A stretch of 64,000 nucleotides of DNA from Vibrio kanaloae (GCF_024347535.1 NZ_AP025498.1:1414352-1478351); one strand, 5' to 3'. Shown: positions 18,771 through 27,855, counted from the first letter of the stretch. Notes: generated by a model from the sequence alone, not told the origin. Translations and numbers: made by a program.

Positions 18771-20141
18771 ATGCTGTCTATTTTTGATATTTATAAAATT
18801 GGGGTCGGGCCTTCCAGCTCCCATACAAATGGACCAATGATCGCTGGGTTTAATTTTACACAAAAAATTGAATCTGTACTTGAACAAGTTGCTCGTATTC
18901 AGATCGACCTATACGGTTCACTGTCGCTAACCGGTATCGGTCACCACACCGATCGTGCAACGCTGTTAGGTCTGCTTGGCAACCGCCCTGATACTATCAA
19001 AATAACCAGTGCTAATTTAGCAATGCGTAAAGCGATTGAAGACAAATCTCTCATGGTTAGCGGTAACCATGAGATTCACTTCAATGTAGAAAGCGACTTA
19101 CTATTCCACAAAACTAACCTTCCACTTCACGAAAACGGTATGACTATCTCAGCCTTTGATGCAAGCGGCAGTCTTCTAGAAATGGAAACTTACTACTCGA
19201 TTGGTGGTGGTTTCATCGTAACGGCTGACGAACTACAACACGGAAAAAAAGAGTCCGAAACAAAAGTAGAGTTCCCTTTTTCTTCTGCCGATCAGTTGTT
19301 GGAGTTGTCGGAACAAAATGGTCTCAGCCTGGGTGGTTTAATCCTGCGTAATGAAATTTCGTTCCAAGATATGGATGTAATTGACCAAAAAGCCGACCAG
19401 ATCTGGAAGGTGATGTCACTTTGCATGCAACGAGGTTTTGATACCGAAGGTATTCTCGATGGTGGCCTAGAGGTCACGCGCCGTGCCCCTGCACTTTTGA
19501 AAAAGCTTGAGGCTAATGCTTCCATCGAAAGCGATCCAATGGAAATCATGGATTGGATCAATCTGTTCGCCTTTGCAGTAAGTGAAGAAAATGCGGCTGG
19601 CGGACAAGTGGTAACTTCTCCAACCAATGGTGCTGCCGGTGTTATTCCAGCCGTGTTAATGTATTACCATCGCTTCATAAAAGAACTTGATACAAAACAG
19701 CTTAAAGACTTCTTGGCAGTATCTGGTGCGATCGGCATTCTTTACAAAACCAATGCGTCTATTTCTGGTGCTGAGGTTGGCTGCCAAGGTGAAGTCGGCG
19801 TATCTTCATCAATGGCTGCTGCAGGCTTAACTGCATTACGTGGTGGTAGCAACGAACAGATCTGTATTGCTGCTGAGATAGCAATGGAACACTCACTGGG
19901 CATGACATGTGATCCAATTGGTGGACTTGTCCAAGTACCGTGTATTGAGCGTAATGCAATGGGTGCAATGAAAGCTATTAACGCATCACGCATGGCGTTG
20001 AAACGTACCAGCAAGTGCCTTATCTCTTTGGACAAAGTGATCGAGACTATGTATCAAACGGGTAAAGATATGAACAAGAAATACCGTGAGACTTCTTTAG
20101 GTGGCTTGGCAGTAATCCATATGGCGCCACCTTGTGAATAG
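18771..20141 (+). CDS. sdaA: L-serine ammonia-lyase (L-serine dehydratase)
   Basis: A 456-residue iron-sulfur enzyme converting L-serine to pyruvate and ammonia. It begins MLSIFDIYKIGVGPSSSHTNGPMIAG, the standard family opening, and AGGAAG sits upstream of the ATG at 18771. A longer in-frame reading from 18675 is unlikely because family proteins start here. The beta domain is N-terminal. The alpha domain has EENAAGGQVVTSPTNGAAG and GMTCDPIGGLVQVPC, with cluster-binding Cys residues. Length fits the single-chain type. It is monocistronic with a terminator after it. The upstream 290 bases show no riboswitch I recognise. Confidence 0.9.
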   Translation: MLSIFDIYKIGVGPSSSHTNGPMIAGFNFTQKIESVLEQVARIQIDLYGSLSLTGIGHHTDRATLLGLLGNRPDTIKITSANLAMRKAIEDKSLMVSGNHEIHFNVESDLLFHKTNLPLHENGMTISAFDASGSLLEMETYYSIGGGFIVTADELQHGKKESETKVEFPFSSADQLLELSEQNGLSLGGLILRNEISFQDMDVIDQKADQIWKVMSLCMQRGFDTEGILDGGLEVTRRAPALLKKLEANASIESDPMEIMDWINLFAFAVSEENAAGGQVVTSPTNGAAGVIPAVLMYYHRFIKELDTKQLKDFLAVSGAIGILYKTNASISGAEVGCQGEVGVSSSMAAAGLTALRGGSNEQICIAAEIAMEHSLGMTCDPIGGLVQVPCIERNAMGAMKAINASRMALKRTSKCLISLDKVIETMYQTGKDMNKKYRETSLGGLAVIHMAPPCE

Positions 20142-20260
20142 CACAAATTAAAAATGATTAACTGATAGAAACCGAGACTGTTAGAAACCACTGTAAGAAA
20201 GCCTATACCAAAACTGCATTCTTATAATGCTAACTTCTAACAGTGCTCACTATCCAAACA

Positions 20261-20286
20261 AAGCCAGCCAACAACTGGCTTTTTTC
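20261..20286 (+). terminator. Terminator after sdaA
   Basis: Seven-base arms AAGCCAG and CTGGCTT are followed by a T tract, about 120 bases after the sdaA stop. This is a typical rho-independent terminator. Confidence 0.75.
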
Positions 20287-20391
20287 TAAAGATCAAAGAG
20301 GTTTCCCCATAAAGGCGCGATGAACTTTTTTTGTCGATGACTTTCGATCTAACGGAATGATTCAAAATGCGTCACGCTTGTGTAAACAAAG

Positions 20392-20410
20392 GTAAATGAT
20401 AACCATTACT
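20392..20410 (+). promoter_or_regulatory. Fur box upstream of viuB-like gene
   Basis: The 19-base site GTAAATGATAACCATTACT matches 14 of 19 positions of the Fur consensus GATAATGATAATCATTATC. It lies about 60 bases before the start of the siderophore-interacting protein, as expected for iron repression of this gene. Confidence 0.7.
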
Positions 20411-20469
20411 ATTGAGTGTTGTCTTATTCAGGATTATGATGTAAAAATCAAACCCTAAGAGAGCCTTTC

Positions 20470-21252
20470 ATGAGCAAACCTAGTCCTATCACATTAACCG
20501 TTAGCCAAACCTCAACAATCACACCGAACATGCAACGTATAACGCTTAGCGGTGAGGGATTAAGTCAATACCCAACAGAGTGTGCCGGCGGATACATCAA
20601 GCTTTTATTCTCTCCATTAGGCTCAACTGATTTAAACCAATTGAAGGACGGTGATCGTCCAACCATGCGTACCTACACGGTTCGTCAATACCACCCTGAC
20701 GAAAACTCTATCGAGGTTGATTTCGTTCGCCATATCACCACAGATTTGCAATGTGGTTTTGCTGCAAGATGGGCAATGAACGCACAAGTGGGCGATACTA
20801 TTTCAGTGGTTGGCCCTGGCTTGATTCAAGGGCTAAACCTTGAGTCGGATTGGTTCTTCTTAGTGGCAGACATGACGTCACTGCCTGCTCTTTCAGCCAA
20901 ATTAAAAACACTTCCAGAATCAGCAACGGGTTACGCTGTTGTTCAAATTAATTCTGAACAAGACAAGCAAACACTTGAAGCGCCACAAGGTATCAAGGTT
21001 AGTTGGTTAATTGCAGATGAAGTCTCAGACACCCTTTCACAAACTGTGCGCAACACAGAATGGTTAGAGGGCCAAGTTTCAGTATGGACGGCGTGTGAGT
21101 TTGAAAGCATGCGTGAACTGAGACAGTACTTCAGAAACGAAAAAGACGTAGCGAAAGAAAACATCTATATCAGCAGCTACTGGAAACGTGGCGTCACTGA
21201 AGATGGCCATAAAGTATTGAAGCAACAAGATACGCAAGCTTTAGCAAGCTAA
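20470..21252 (+). CDS. viuB: Siderophore-interacting (ViuB-like) ferric reductase
   Basis: A 260-residue cytosolic flavoprotein of the siderophore-interacting protein family. These use FAD and NAD(P)H or ferredoxin to reduce ferric siderophores and release iron. The FAD-binding motif is MRTYTVRQY (R-x-Y-T-x-R). DFVRH, GPGLIQGL and the C-terminal NIYISSYWKRGVTEDGHK match the family end. AAGAGAGCC provides a weak ribosome site. A Fur-type site lies upstream. Its siderophore is not shown by neighbours; no synthesis or uptake genes are in the window. Confidence 0.85.
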   Translation: MSKPSPITLTVSQTSTITPNMQRITLSGEGLSQYPTECAGGYIKLLFSPLGSTDLNQLKDGDRPTMRTYTVRQYHPDENSIEVDFVRHITTDLQCGFAARWAMNAQVGDTISVVGPGLIQGLNLESDWFFLVADMTSLPALSAKLKTLPESATGYAVVQINSEQDKQTLEAPQGIKVSWLIADEVSDTLSQTVRNTEWLEGQVSVWTACEFESMRELRQYFRNEKDVAKENIYISSYWKRGVTEDGHKVLKQQDTQALAS

Positions 21253-21321
21253 AATGACCAGTTGTTTACTACGACTGATCTTAAGCATCTTTGAAAACGC
21301 TTAGCTCCTAATGCTGATAAC

Positions 21322-21357
21322 AACGCCCTTAACGATGTGTCTATCTTTAAGGGCGTT
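21322..21357. terminator. Bidirectional terminator between viuB and gntR
   Basis: Eleven-base arms AACGCCCTTAA and TTAAGGGCGTT lie between the two convergent genes. Short T tracts on both strands support use in both directions. Confidence 0.7.
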
Positions 21358-21393
21358 TGGCTTTAATCCCGTCAAAGCAAAGCATAATACAAA

Positions 21394-22395
21394 TTAAATA
21401 CTCTCACCGATTTCAATCTCATAACCAAGATCCAGTTTCGCAACCCACTCTTTATTTCCTTGTAAACGCGCTACCACTTGTTGCGCAGCGACTTTACCAA
21501 TCTGTTCTCTTGGTGTTACCACCGTAGCTAAACGAGGCGTCATCGCCACTGTGATGTCGTGTCCATGGAAACCTGCAATCGCCATCTGTTCAGGTACTTG
21601 AATACCACGCCTTACACACTCGTAGAAAGCACCAATAGCTAAGTCATCGTTAGTACAAAAGATACCGTTCACTTCAGGGTGCTTCTCGAGTAAATCGCCA
21701 ATCAATTTAGCGCCTAGAGTAAACGAGGACGCGTCTTCTGTTTGCAGTGTTACTGGCACTTTATCGGCCTCTTGCATCGCATGTTCATAGCCTGCCATTT
21801 TTAAGCGAGTACGCTCATCCATACGAGCAGCTAAATAAGCGATATTCGTCCGCCCTCTGTCGAGTATGGTTTTAGTCATCGCCCTAGCGGCTTCGAAGTT
21901 ATCAAAGCCAACCGCTTGTTCAATCCTTGGAGACACCGAATCCATGATTTCAATCACCGGGATCGAGACCGTTTGCAGCATTTTTCTAGCTCTATCGGTG
22001 TGAACGTTTTCTGACAAGATAATCGCATCAACGTTGTAAGAAAGCAGCGAAGCAATGCTCTGCTCTTCCAACTCAGGGCTATAGCCATAGTGGGCAATCA
22101 TGGTTTGATAACCTGCTGGTGCCGTCACTTGCTCAATACCACGGATCACTTCAGCGAAAACTTGGTTGGTTAATGAGGGAACCAAAACGCCAATCGCATT
22201 ACTTTTGGCGTTAGAAAGAATATCTGGGGCACGATTAGGGATATAACCCAACTCATCGACTGCTGCGTTAATCTTGTCTCGTAAAACCTCTGATACCTGA
22301 CAAGGATCACGTAAACAGCGACTCACCGTCATTTTAGTTACGCCAACTAGGTTGGCAACATCTTGTAATGTAGGGCGTTTTTTCTTATTCGACAT
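21394..22395 (-). CDS. gntR: LacI-family gluconate repressor GntR
   Basis: A 333-residue repressor closely resembling E. coli GntR (RPTLQDVANLVGVTKMTVSRCLRDP; ELGYIPNRAPDILSNAKSNAIGVLVPSLTNQVFAEV). The N-terminal helix-turn-helix (about 7-30) and hinge are followed by a sugar-binding domain with FCTNDDLAIGA and AIAGFHGHDI. In E. coli GntR binds ATGTTA-N4-TAACAT and is released by gluconate. Matching sites occur before this gene and before the TRAP operon, so it very likely represses both and itself. It lies at the 3' end of the leftward gluconate gene row, after a hairpin. Confidence 0.9.
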   Translation of the reverse strand: MSNKKKRPTLQDVANLVGVTKMTVSRCLRDPCQVSEVLRDKINAAVDELGYIPNRAPDILSNAKSNAIGVLVPSLTNQVFAEVIRGIEQVTAPAGYQTMIAHYGYSPELEEQSIASLLSYNVDAIILSENVHTDRARKMLQTVSIPVIEIMDSVSPRIEQAVGFDNFEAARAMTKTILDRGRTNIAYLAARMDERTRLKMAGYEHAMQEADKVPVTLQTEDASSFTLGAKLIGDLLEKHPEVNGIFCTNDDLAIGAFYECVRRGIQVPEQMAIAGFHGHDITVAMTPRLATVVTPREQIGKVAAQQVVARLQGNKEWVAKLDLGYEIEIGESI

Positions 22396-22420
22396 AATTA
22401 ATAGTTATTATTTTTGAGTT

Positions 22421-22436
22421 ATGTTACTGGTAACAG
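22421..22436. promoter_or_regulatory. GntR operator before gntR
   Basis: ATGTTACTGGTAACAG is a near-perfect dyad matching the E. coli GntR consensus ATGTTA-N4-TAACAT except at the last base. It lies about 25 bases upstream of the gntR start, suggesting autoregulation. Confidence 0.75.
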
Positions 22437-22538
22437 TGTATCCAACTGACTTGGAATTTGAAGCCTTATCTAACAAAAGGTTGATGCAACGACAAGAACA
22501 TAAAGAAGATCTATCTATTGTTAATTCCCGCGCAAACA

Positions 22539-22565
22539 ATAACGCCCTCATGGCGAGGGCGTTAT
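22539..22565 (-). terminator. Hairpin after gnd
   Basis: Eleven-base arms ATAACGCCCTC and GAGGGCGTTAT lie eight bases after the gnd stop on the minus strand. The following T tract is interrupted, so some read-through into gntR is possible. Confidence 0.65.
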
Positions 22566-22572
22566 ACATCAT

Positions 22573-24081
22573 TTAGGTATTAACTTTTACCTCAGTTCTT
22601 GGAGACTGACTCCAAGTTACGTGAAATTTGTCAGCTTCCTCTCTATCGACTCTTGCATAGGTATGGGAGCCAAAATAGTCACGCTGCGCTTGCAGCAAGT
22701 TCGCAGGTAACACTTCGCAGCGCAGAGAGTCGAAGTAGCTTAATGCTGAGCTTATCCCCGGCATCGACACACCAAACAAAGCGGAGTTCGCTACCGCGAT
22801 ACGCCAAGCAAGCTCACGCTCTTCCACTTGTTTGATGAAAGCCTCATCAAACAACAGGTTCGCTAGCTCATTATTTTGTTGGTAAGCCGCTGTAATACTT
22901 TGCAAGAAAGCCGCACGTATAATACACCCCGCTCGCCAGATTTTTGCTATTTGAGTGAAATCTAGGTTCCAACCTTCTTTGTCTGACGCTGTTTTCAACA
23001 AATCAAAGCCCTGCGCATAAACGGACAGTTTGGCGCAATACAGAGCATCGTGAAGTTCAGAAATCACTTCTGTTTTATCTAACAGGTTTGCATCAGCAAT
23101 ATTACCTTTTAAAAGCTGACTTCCCTGGACACGTTGTGATTTTTGACCGCTCATCGCACGCGCGTAAACCGCTTGTGCAATGGTTGGCGTTGGGCAACCT
23201 TCTTGAAGGCTATTAACCGCCGTCCACAATCCCGTGCCTTTCTGTCCAGCTTTATCTAGCACGACCTCAACGAATGGCTTACCCGTCACTACATCTTCAT
23301 GCTGAAGAATATCGGCACTGATTTCCATCAGGTAACTATTAAGTACACCGTTGTTCCATTGCTCAAAGACTTGTCCAATCTCTTGAGCTGGCATATCAAG
23401 CACATCACGCATAAACTGGTAAACTTCACAAATTAGCTGCATGTCGGCATATTCAATACCGTTGTGTACCATTTTCACATAGTGCCCTGTGCCAGAAGGA
23501 CCAACATACGCCGCGCACGCTTCACCCGCTTCAAACTGAGCAACCGGTAGTCCATTAGCATCCACTTTTGCAGCAATCGCTTCCCACATCGGTTTCACAT
23601 ATTGCCAAGCCGATTGGTCACCACTGGCCATGAGCGCTGGGCCAACACGAGCGCCTTCTTCACCACCAGAAACGGCGGTGCTGAAGAAACGGAGCTTACC
23701 TTTATAATTCTGTTCACGTGTCTCGGTATCAGTCCATAAGCTGTTACCCGTATCGATAACAATGTCGTCGCTCTCCAAACCGGCATCAAGCAGATTATTC
23801 ACAACGATATCAACGGGCTTTCCAGCAGGAACCGACAGTGCGATTACACGCGGTTTTGCTAAGCCCTGCAACACATGTTCAAGACTCGTGCCTTTGGTGA
23901 ACTGACCTTTACCGTCAAAGGATTCATTAAGCTGCTTTGCTTCTGAACTCGCACGCTCAATGTTGTCAGCGTTTAAATCAAAACCAGCAACGTTAAATCC
24001 ATTATCGAGCAGGTTGAGTGCTAAGCTCTTACCCATCACCCCTAAGCCAATCATAGCGATGTCATTTTTTATCTGAGTCAT
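22573..24081 (-). CDS. gnd: 6-phosphogluconate dehydrogenase (decarboxylating)
   Basis: A 502-residue cytosolic enzyme that oxidises and decarboxylates 6-phosphogluconate to ribulose 5-phosphate, with NAD(P)+. The N-terminal Rossmann motif is AMIGLGVMGKSLALNL; the substrate region has STAVSGGEEGARVGPALMASGD and GPSGTGHYVKMVHNGIEYADMQLI, containing the catalytic Lys in HYVKMVHNG. It is about 20-30 residues longer than the usual E. coli enzyme. It starts three bases after gntK ends, so it is translated with it and forms the catabolic half of the gluconate module. Confidence 0.9.
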   Translation of the reverse strand: MTQIKNDIAMIGLGVMGKSLALNLLDNGFNVAGFDLNADNIERASSEAKQLNESFDGKGQFTKGTSLEHVLQGLAKPRVIALSVPAGKPVDIVVNNLLDAGLESDDIVIDTGNSLWTDTETREQNYKGKLRFFSTAVSGGEEGARVGPALMASGDQSAWQYVKPMWEAIAAKVDANGLPVAQFEAGEACAAYVGPSGTGHYVKMVHNGIEYADMQLICEVYQFMRDVLDMPAQEIGQVFEQWNNGVLNSYLMEISADILQHEDVVTGKPFVEVVLDKAGQKGTGLWTAVNSLQEGCPTPTIAQAVYARAMSGQKSQRVQGSQLLKGNIADANLLDKTEVISELHDALYCAKLSVYAQGFDLLKTASDKEGWNLDFTQIAKIWRAGCIIRAAFLQSITAAYQQNNELANLLFDEAFIKQVEERELAWRIAVANSALFGVSMPGISSALSYFDSLRCEVLPANLLQAQRDYFGSHTYARVDREEADKFHVTWSQSPRTEVKVNT

Positions 24082-24084
24082 GGT

Positions 24085-24582
24085 TTAGCCTATCTGCTTA
24101 ATTTGTTTAACTGCACTTTCTACTACTTGCTCGACATCTTGTGAGATATCGACAAATAACGCTTCATCTAGATCAGGTTCAACCAAGGTTTCAAACTGGC
24201 TTTTCAACATCTCTTGACCATTAAAATAATGATTTTCACGAGCTTTGTGACGATTCCAAATCGTATCGAAACTGCCCTGTAGGTACACAATCACTAAATC
24301 TTCATTGTTGTTGCGCAAAATATCGCGGTATTGCGGCTTTAGTGCCGAGCAAGCAATCACTGCACTTGGTTGTTCGATATATTGCTTATTCAGTGTTTCC
24401 AGCCATCCTTGACGATCGTCGTCTGTCAGTGGAATACCTTGACGCATCTTTTCTACATTGCTTTGCGGATGGAAATCATCGCCATCAAAAAACTGGAGCG
24501 TTAATGCTTCTGCGATACGGCTACCAATCAGGCTTTTTCCGCATCCAGATACGCCCATCACGAGTATTTTTTTGCTTTTCAT
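24085..24582 (-). CDS. gntK: Gluconokinase
   Basis: A 165-residue cytosolic kinase that phosphorylates D-gluconate with ATP. Walker A GVSGCGKSLIG is at about 10-20. FFDGDDFHPQSNVEKMRQGIPLTDDDRQGWLETL and ACSALKPQYRDILR are the family signatures. Length is normal. It sits between the TRAP transporter and gnd, with gnd directly following, so imported gluconate would be phosphorylated and then oxidised by neighbouring products. Confidence 0.9.
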   Translation of the reverse strand: MKSKKILVMGVSGCGKSLIGSRIAEALTLQFFDGDDFHPQSNVEKMRQGIPLTDDDRQGWLETLNKQYIEQPSAVIACSALKPQYRDILRNNNEDLVIVYLQGSFDTIWNRHKARENHYFNGQEMLKSQFETLVEPDLDEALFVDISQDVEQVVESAVKQIKQIG

Positions 24583-24599
24583 AAGGCAAACCTTCCCTA

Positions 24600-24621
24600 A
24601 GCCCCAACCAAAGCTGGGGCT
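24600..24621 (-). terminator. Intercistronic hairpin between dctM and gntK
   Basis: Seven-base arms AGCCCCA and TGGGGCT lie in the 118-base gap between the TRAP large subunit and gluconokinase. There is no T tract on the minus strand, so it is more likely an RNA-processing or stability hairpin than a full terminator. Confidence 0.4.
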
Positions 24622-24700
24622 GACAATCGAATCTAATAGTTAAACTTATGTTGCTGCTGATCGGTCCCCGAATACTAAATCCGCTCAAGGACCTTTACTG

Positions 24701-26029
24701 TTATTGCCACCAAAGTGCTAGCTGAGGGAAGATAATAACCAGCCCCAGAACCAAGACTTGAAGTGCAATGAACGGCAGTAGTGAGGTAAATATCTCGCCC
24801 AAGCTGATGTCTTTTGGTGCGACCGATTTTAGGTAGAATGCCGCAGGGCCAAACGGTGGCGACAAGAAAGACACCTGCATGTTGAGACAGAACACAACAC
24901 CAAACCAAACCGGGTCAAAACCAAGGCCTGTAATGATTGGAACGAAGATTGGCATTGTTAGAAGCGCCACACCGACCCAATCAAGGAACATGCCTAAAAC
25001 CAACAAGATAGCCATCATGATTAGCAGCGTTACTGTTGCGTTGCCGCCACTTAGGGCAAGGATGGTTTCTTCAACAAAATCAATACCGCCCATCAAGTTG
25101 TAGATACCTACCAGTGCACTTGCACCGATGCCAATCCACATGATCATGCCGCAGGTACGCATGGTTGCCATGGCACTCTCTTTCAACATGTTGAAGTTCA
25201 GTTCGCCACGGATCAGTGCACTGATCATGATACCAACGACCCCCAAAGCAGAAGCTTCTGTTACTGAAGCAATACCTGTGTAGATACTGCCCAAAACCGT
25301 TGCGACTGAAAGCAGTGGAAAAAACAAAGCCTTGAAGTAGCTAGGCTGATTTGAGATGTTTTCTTCAGTCTCATCATCACTTGGAATAGGCGCGAGAGAA
25401 GGGTTTAGCTTACAACGAATCAATACGTAGCCGATGTAACAACCCGCAAGAATAAACGCTGGTAAAAAAGATGCTTTAAACAAGTCACCAATCGATACGC
25501 TGGCTGTCATACCGTAGATGATCAATACAATACTTGGTGGAAGCATGGTACCTAATGCACCACCCGCACAGGTTGTACCGATAGCAAGCTTACGGTCATA
25601 ACCCAAACGAAGCATCTGAGGCAAAGCGAGAATACCAAGTAGTACCGTTTCACCACCGATAACGCCCGACATTGAAGCCAATAAAACCGCGACTAATAAC
25701 GTTTGTACCGCAACGCCACCGCGAACCTTACGGCCGACAGATTTCATGGCATCAAACAAATCACGCGCGATACCAGAACGGTCTAGTAAAGCGGCCATTA
25801 ATACAAACATTGGAACTGCAAGAAATACATAACCAGAAGCGAAGCTGTAAGTACGGCTCGCAATCAAAGGCAAGGCATCAGGGCCAAACCAGCATAGAGT
25901 GAAGAAAATCGCGACAAAGCCTGTTACGAACGCTAGCTGCATACCAGTGAGTAGCAAACCAATCATCATAACCAGCATGAGCAAGCTGCCCCATGCGATA
26001 CCAATAGAAGATAAATCAAACATCGTCAT
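24701..26029 (-). CDS. TRAP transporter large permease (DctM-type)
   Basis: A 442-residue inner-membrane protein with about a dozen hydrophobic helices, the sodium-driven permease of a tripartite ATP-independent periplasmic transporter. The DctM signatures are PMFVLMAALLDRSGIARDLFDAM and GGALGTMLPPSIVLIIYG. It ends in FLSPPFGPAAFYLKSVAPKDISLGEI. It overlaps the small-subunit gene by a few bases, the usual arrangement. The likely substrate is gluconate or a related sugar acid, inferred from gntK, gnd, GntR and the operators; nothing in the protein proves it. An ATG two codons in (26023) is an alternative start. Confidence 0.85.
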   Translation of the reverse strand: MTMFDLSSIGIAWGSLLMLVMMIGLLLTGMQLAFVTGFVAIFFTLCWFGPDALPLIASRTYSFASGYVFLAVPMFVLMAALLDRSGIARDLFDAMKSVGRKVRGGVAVQTLLVAVLLASMSGVIGGETVLLGILALPQMLRLGYDRKLAIGTTCAGGALGTMLPPSIVLIIYGMTASVSIGDLFKASFLPAFILAGCYIGYVLIRCKLNPSLAPIPSDDETEENISNQPSYFKALFFPLLSVATVLGSIYTGIASVTEASALGVVGIMISALIRGELNFNMLKESAMATMRTCGMIMWIGIGASALVGIYNLMGGIDFVEETILALSGGNATVTLLIMMAILLVLGMFLDWVGVALLTMPIFVPIITGLGFDPVWFGVVFCLNMQVSFLSPPFGPAAFYLKSVAPKDISLGEIFTSLLPFIALQVLVLGLVIIFPQLALWWQ

Positions 26030-26573
26030 TCTTCCTTAGACCCATCAACTCTTGGATTAGGTGCAATACAAACTGGACAACAAGAACACACAAAACGACA
26101 AAGATCAGGCCTTTCAACAGCGCTGGATAAGGCGCGTTTAACACTGAGCCTGATGTCTCTAAGCGAAACTCTCCCCAAGGTGCAAACCATGCTTCTTCTG
26201 CTGTGAAGTAAGCCGCGTAAGCCAGCATGCCCGCAAAGGCCAAGCCAACTATGTGGTGAACAAGATTAAGGTACTTACGTGTTTGGTTAGACACTGAATC
26301 GTAGATAAGAACAACACGTACATGCTTATCAGCTGCGAAAGCGTAGATGCCGCCGATAATGAATAGAGAACCACCGATAAATGAAGCCGTTTCGTGTACC
26401 CATGTGGTCGGGGCATCAAATGCATAGCGCATCACAACTTCGTAAAATGAGATCAATACAGTGAAGATGAACAGCCAGCTAACTAAGTTACTGAATTTTA
26501 TGATAAGACGATCAAGCCCGTTTCTTGGCTTTTCATCGTTTTCTGCTGGTGCGTGAGGGATTTTGTCTGTCAT
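26016..26573 (-). CDS. TRAP transporter small permease (DctQ-type)
   Basis: A 185-residue membrane protein with four hydrophobic helices (starting near residues 33, 65, 103 and 145) and charged termini, typical of the TRAP small subunit. The family stretch MRYAFDAPTTWVHETASFIGG is clear. The start of dctM overlaps its end. It follows the binding-protein gene after a short hairpin-containing gap. Confidence 0.85.
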   Translation of the reverse strand: MTDKIPHAPAENDEKPRNGLDRLIIKFSNLVSWLFIFTVLISFYEVVMRYAFDAPTTWVHETASFIGGSLFIIGGIYAFAADKHVRVVLIYDSVSNQTRKYLNLVHHIVGLAFAGMLAYAAYFTAEEAWFAPWGEFRLETSGSVLNAPYPALLKGLIFVVLCVLVVQFVLHLIQELMGLRKNDDV

Positions 26574-26597
26574 GGGCCAAATTTCCTGGGAGAAAAA

Positions 26598-26618
26598 GGG
26601 AGAGCAACGCCCTCCCCC
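26598..26618 (-). terminator. Attenuator-like hairpin between TRAP binding protein and DctQ
   Basis: On the minus strand a 7-bp GC-rich stem (GGGAGGG with CTCTCCC, one G-T pair) and a 5-base loop are followed by TTTTT. It is likely a partial terminator that lets the binding protein be made in excess over the permeases. Confidence 0.6.
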
Positions 26619-26638
26619 ATCAATAAGCTAGGTTTGAA

Positions 26639-27655
26639 TTACAGTAGGCCGTTTTCTTCTAGGAACACGGTAACGGAAGTGTAAACTTTCCCTGCGTTGT
26701 CAGAGCGCTCTGCAAATACTTTCCATTGACCTTTTGCAATTTCACGGAACTTCTTACGCTCTTCTTGAGACCAGTCATGAATTGTGATTTCTGGATTCGC
26801 TTGTGCTTCTTTAACTGCTGCTTGATCAGCCATTTTTAGCTGAGTCGTCATGTCGTAAGAGAAATCACGTACGGATGTTTGTAGAATCGTTTGTAGATCC
26901 ACAGGCATCTTGTCCCATTTCTTTTGAGAAACAGAGATATCGATTAACGGTAGCGAATGGAAACCCGGTTGAACTGGGTGGGTCGCAATGTCGTTCATGC
27001 CCGCTTTTTGGTTTGTAGAGAATACCGTATAGTCCGCGGCATCAATTACGCCCTTGCTTAGACCGGTAAATACTTCAGAACCCGGAAGGTTTACTGGAGT
27101 CGCACCCGCTGCTGCAAACACTTGTTGTACTAAGCCTTCAGGCGCACGCAATTTAAGACCTTTAAGATCCGCAACACCGTCAATTGGCTTTTTAGAAATG
27201 AAAGATTCAACACCTGTTGTTGAAGCACCAACGAACTGAACACCGTAAGGCTTGTAAAGCTCAGTCATTAGTTCGTTACCGCCACCGTAGTTCATGTACT
27301 GAAGCAGTTGTGTTGTGTCTGACCATGCACCCACCATGTTACCGATTAGGCCGAATGCTGGATCTTTACCAGAGAAGTAACCCGTTGCTGTGATATGACC
27401 ATCTAAGATGCCCATTTTGATCGCGCCTAGCGTTTCAGTGTGCTTAACCACAGCGCCTACAGGAAGAAGATCAATGTCGATACGTCCGTTAGACATCGTT
27501 TCTACGCGCTCAGCCCATTTCTGCTGAACCTTGAAGTTCAAATCACCAGATGGATCTGAAGATTGAATCTTAAGTTTGAAGTCTGCAGCCATTGCTGAAG
27601 TAGCAAATAGGCCAGTGAGGGAAGCAGCGATCAGCGTTTTAGTCAGAGCTTTCAT
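26639..27655 (-). CDS. TRAP transporter periplasmic binding protein (DctP-type)
   Basis: A 338-residue exported binding protein. Residues 1-23 form a signal peptide (ending SAMA). The DctP core includes KWAERVETMSNGRIDIDLLPVGAVV, LKGLKLRAPEGLVQQVF with the Arg that usually pairs with a carboxylate ligand, and PVNLPGSEVFTGLSKGVIDAADY. It is the first gene of the gluconate row and lies just downstream of two GntR-type operators. A sugar-acid ligand such as gluconate is the best inference; aldonates or uronates are alternatives. Confidence 0.85.
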   Translation of the reverse strand: MKALTKTLIAASLTGLFATSAMAADFKLKIQSSDPSGDLNFKVQQKWAERVETMSNGRIDIDLLPVGAVVKHTETLGAIKMGILDGHITATGYFSGKDPAFGLIGNMVGAWSDTTQLLQYMNYGGGNELMTELYKPYGVQFVGASTTGVESFISKKPIDGVADLKGLKLRAPEGLVQQVFAAAGATPVNLPGSEVFTGLSKGVIDAADYTVFSTNQKAGMNDIATHPVQPGFHSLPLIDISVSQKKWDKMPVDLQTILQTSVRDFSYDMTTQLKMADQAAVKEAQANPEITIHDWSQEERKKFREIAKGQWKVFAERSDNAGKVYTSVTVFLEENGLL

Positions 27656-27698
27656 TTGGGTATCCTTATGAGTTTCACAGAGTCCGGTTTGTTGTTAT

Positions 27699-27714
27699 AT
27701 GTTACCGGTAACGT
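27699..27714. promoter_or_regulatory. GntR operator 1 before the TRAP operon
   Basis: ATGTTACCGGTAACGT contains the full ATGTTA-N4-TAAC dyad known for E. coli GntR, 44 bases upstream of the binding-protein start. Confidence 0.8.
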
Positions 27715-27722
27715 TAAGCTGA

Positions 27723-27738
27723 ATGTTACCGGTAACTT
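27723..27738. promoter_or_regulatory. GntR operator 2 before the TRAP operon
   Basis: ATGTTACCGGTAACTT is a second copy, exactly 24 bases from operator 1. Two nearby sites suggest cooperative binding or a promoter framed by the operators. Confidence 0.8.
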
Positions 27739-27805
27739 AACAGCTTTGTCTATGAGAAGGATCACATCTTTAACATTAGTAAAACGTTTGCTATCAATAA
27801 TGAAA

Positions 27806-27825
27806 ATGTGACTGAAAAGTCACAT
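27806..27825 (-). terminator. Perfect 8-bp hairpin after the EamA gene
   Basis: ATGTGACT and AGTCACAT enclose a GAAA loop. On the minus strand it is followed by TTTTC, about 30 bases after the EamA stop, which fits a terminator separating it from the gluconate module. Confidence 0.55.
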
Positions 27826-27855
27826 TATAGGTTAGAAGTGTATTTTAATTTCTTT

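Noticed and set aside
27806-27825. Possible CRP site (TGTGA ... TCACA)
   Set aside because: The half-sites are 8 bases apart instead of 6, and the perfect stem plus T tract fits a terminator better.
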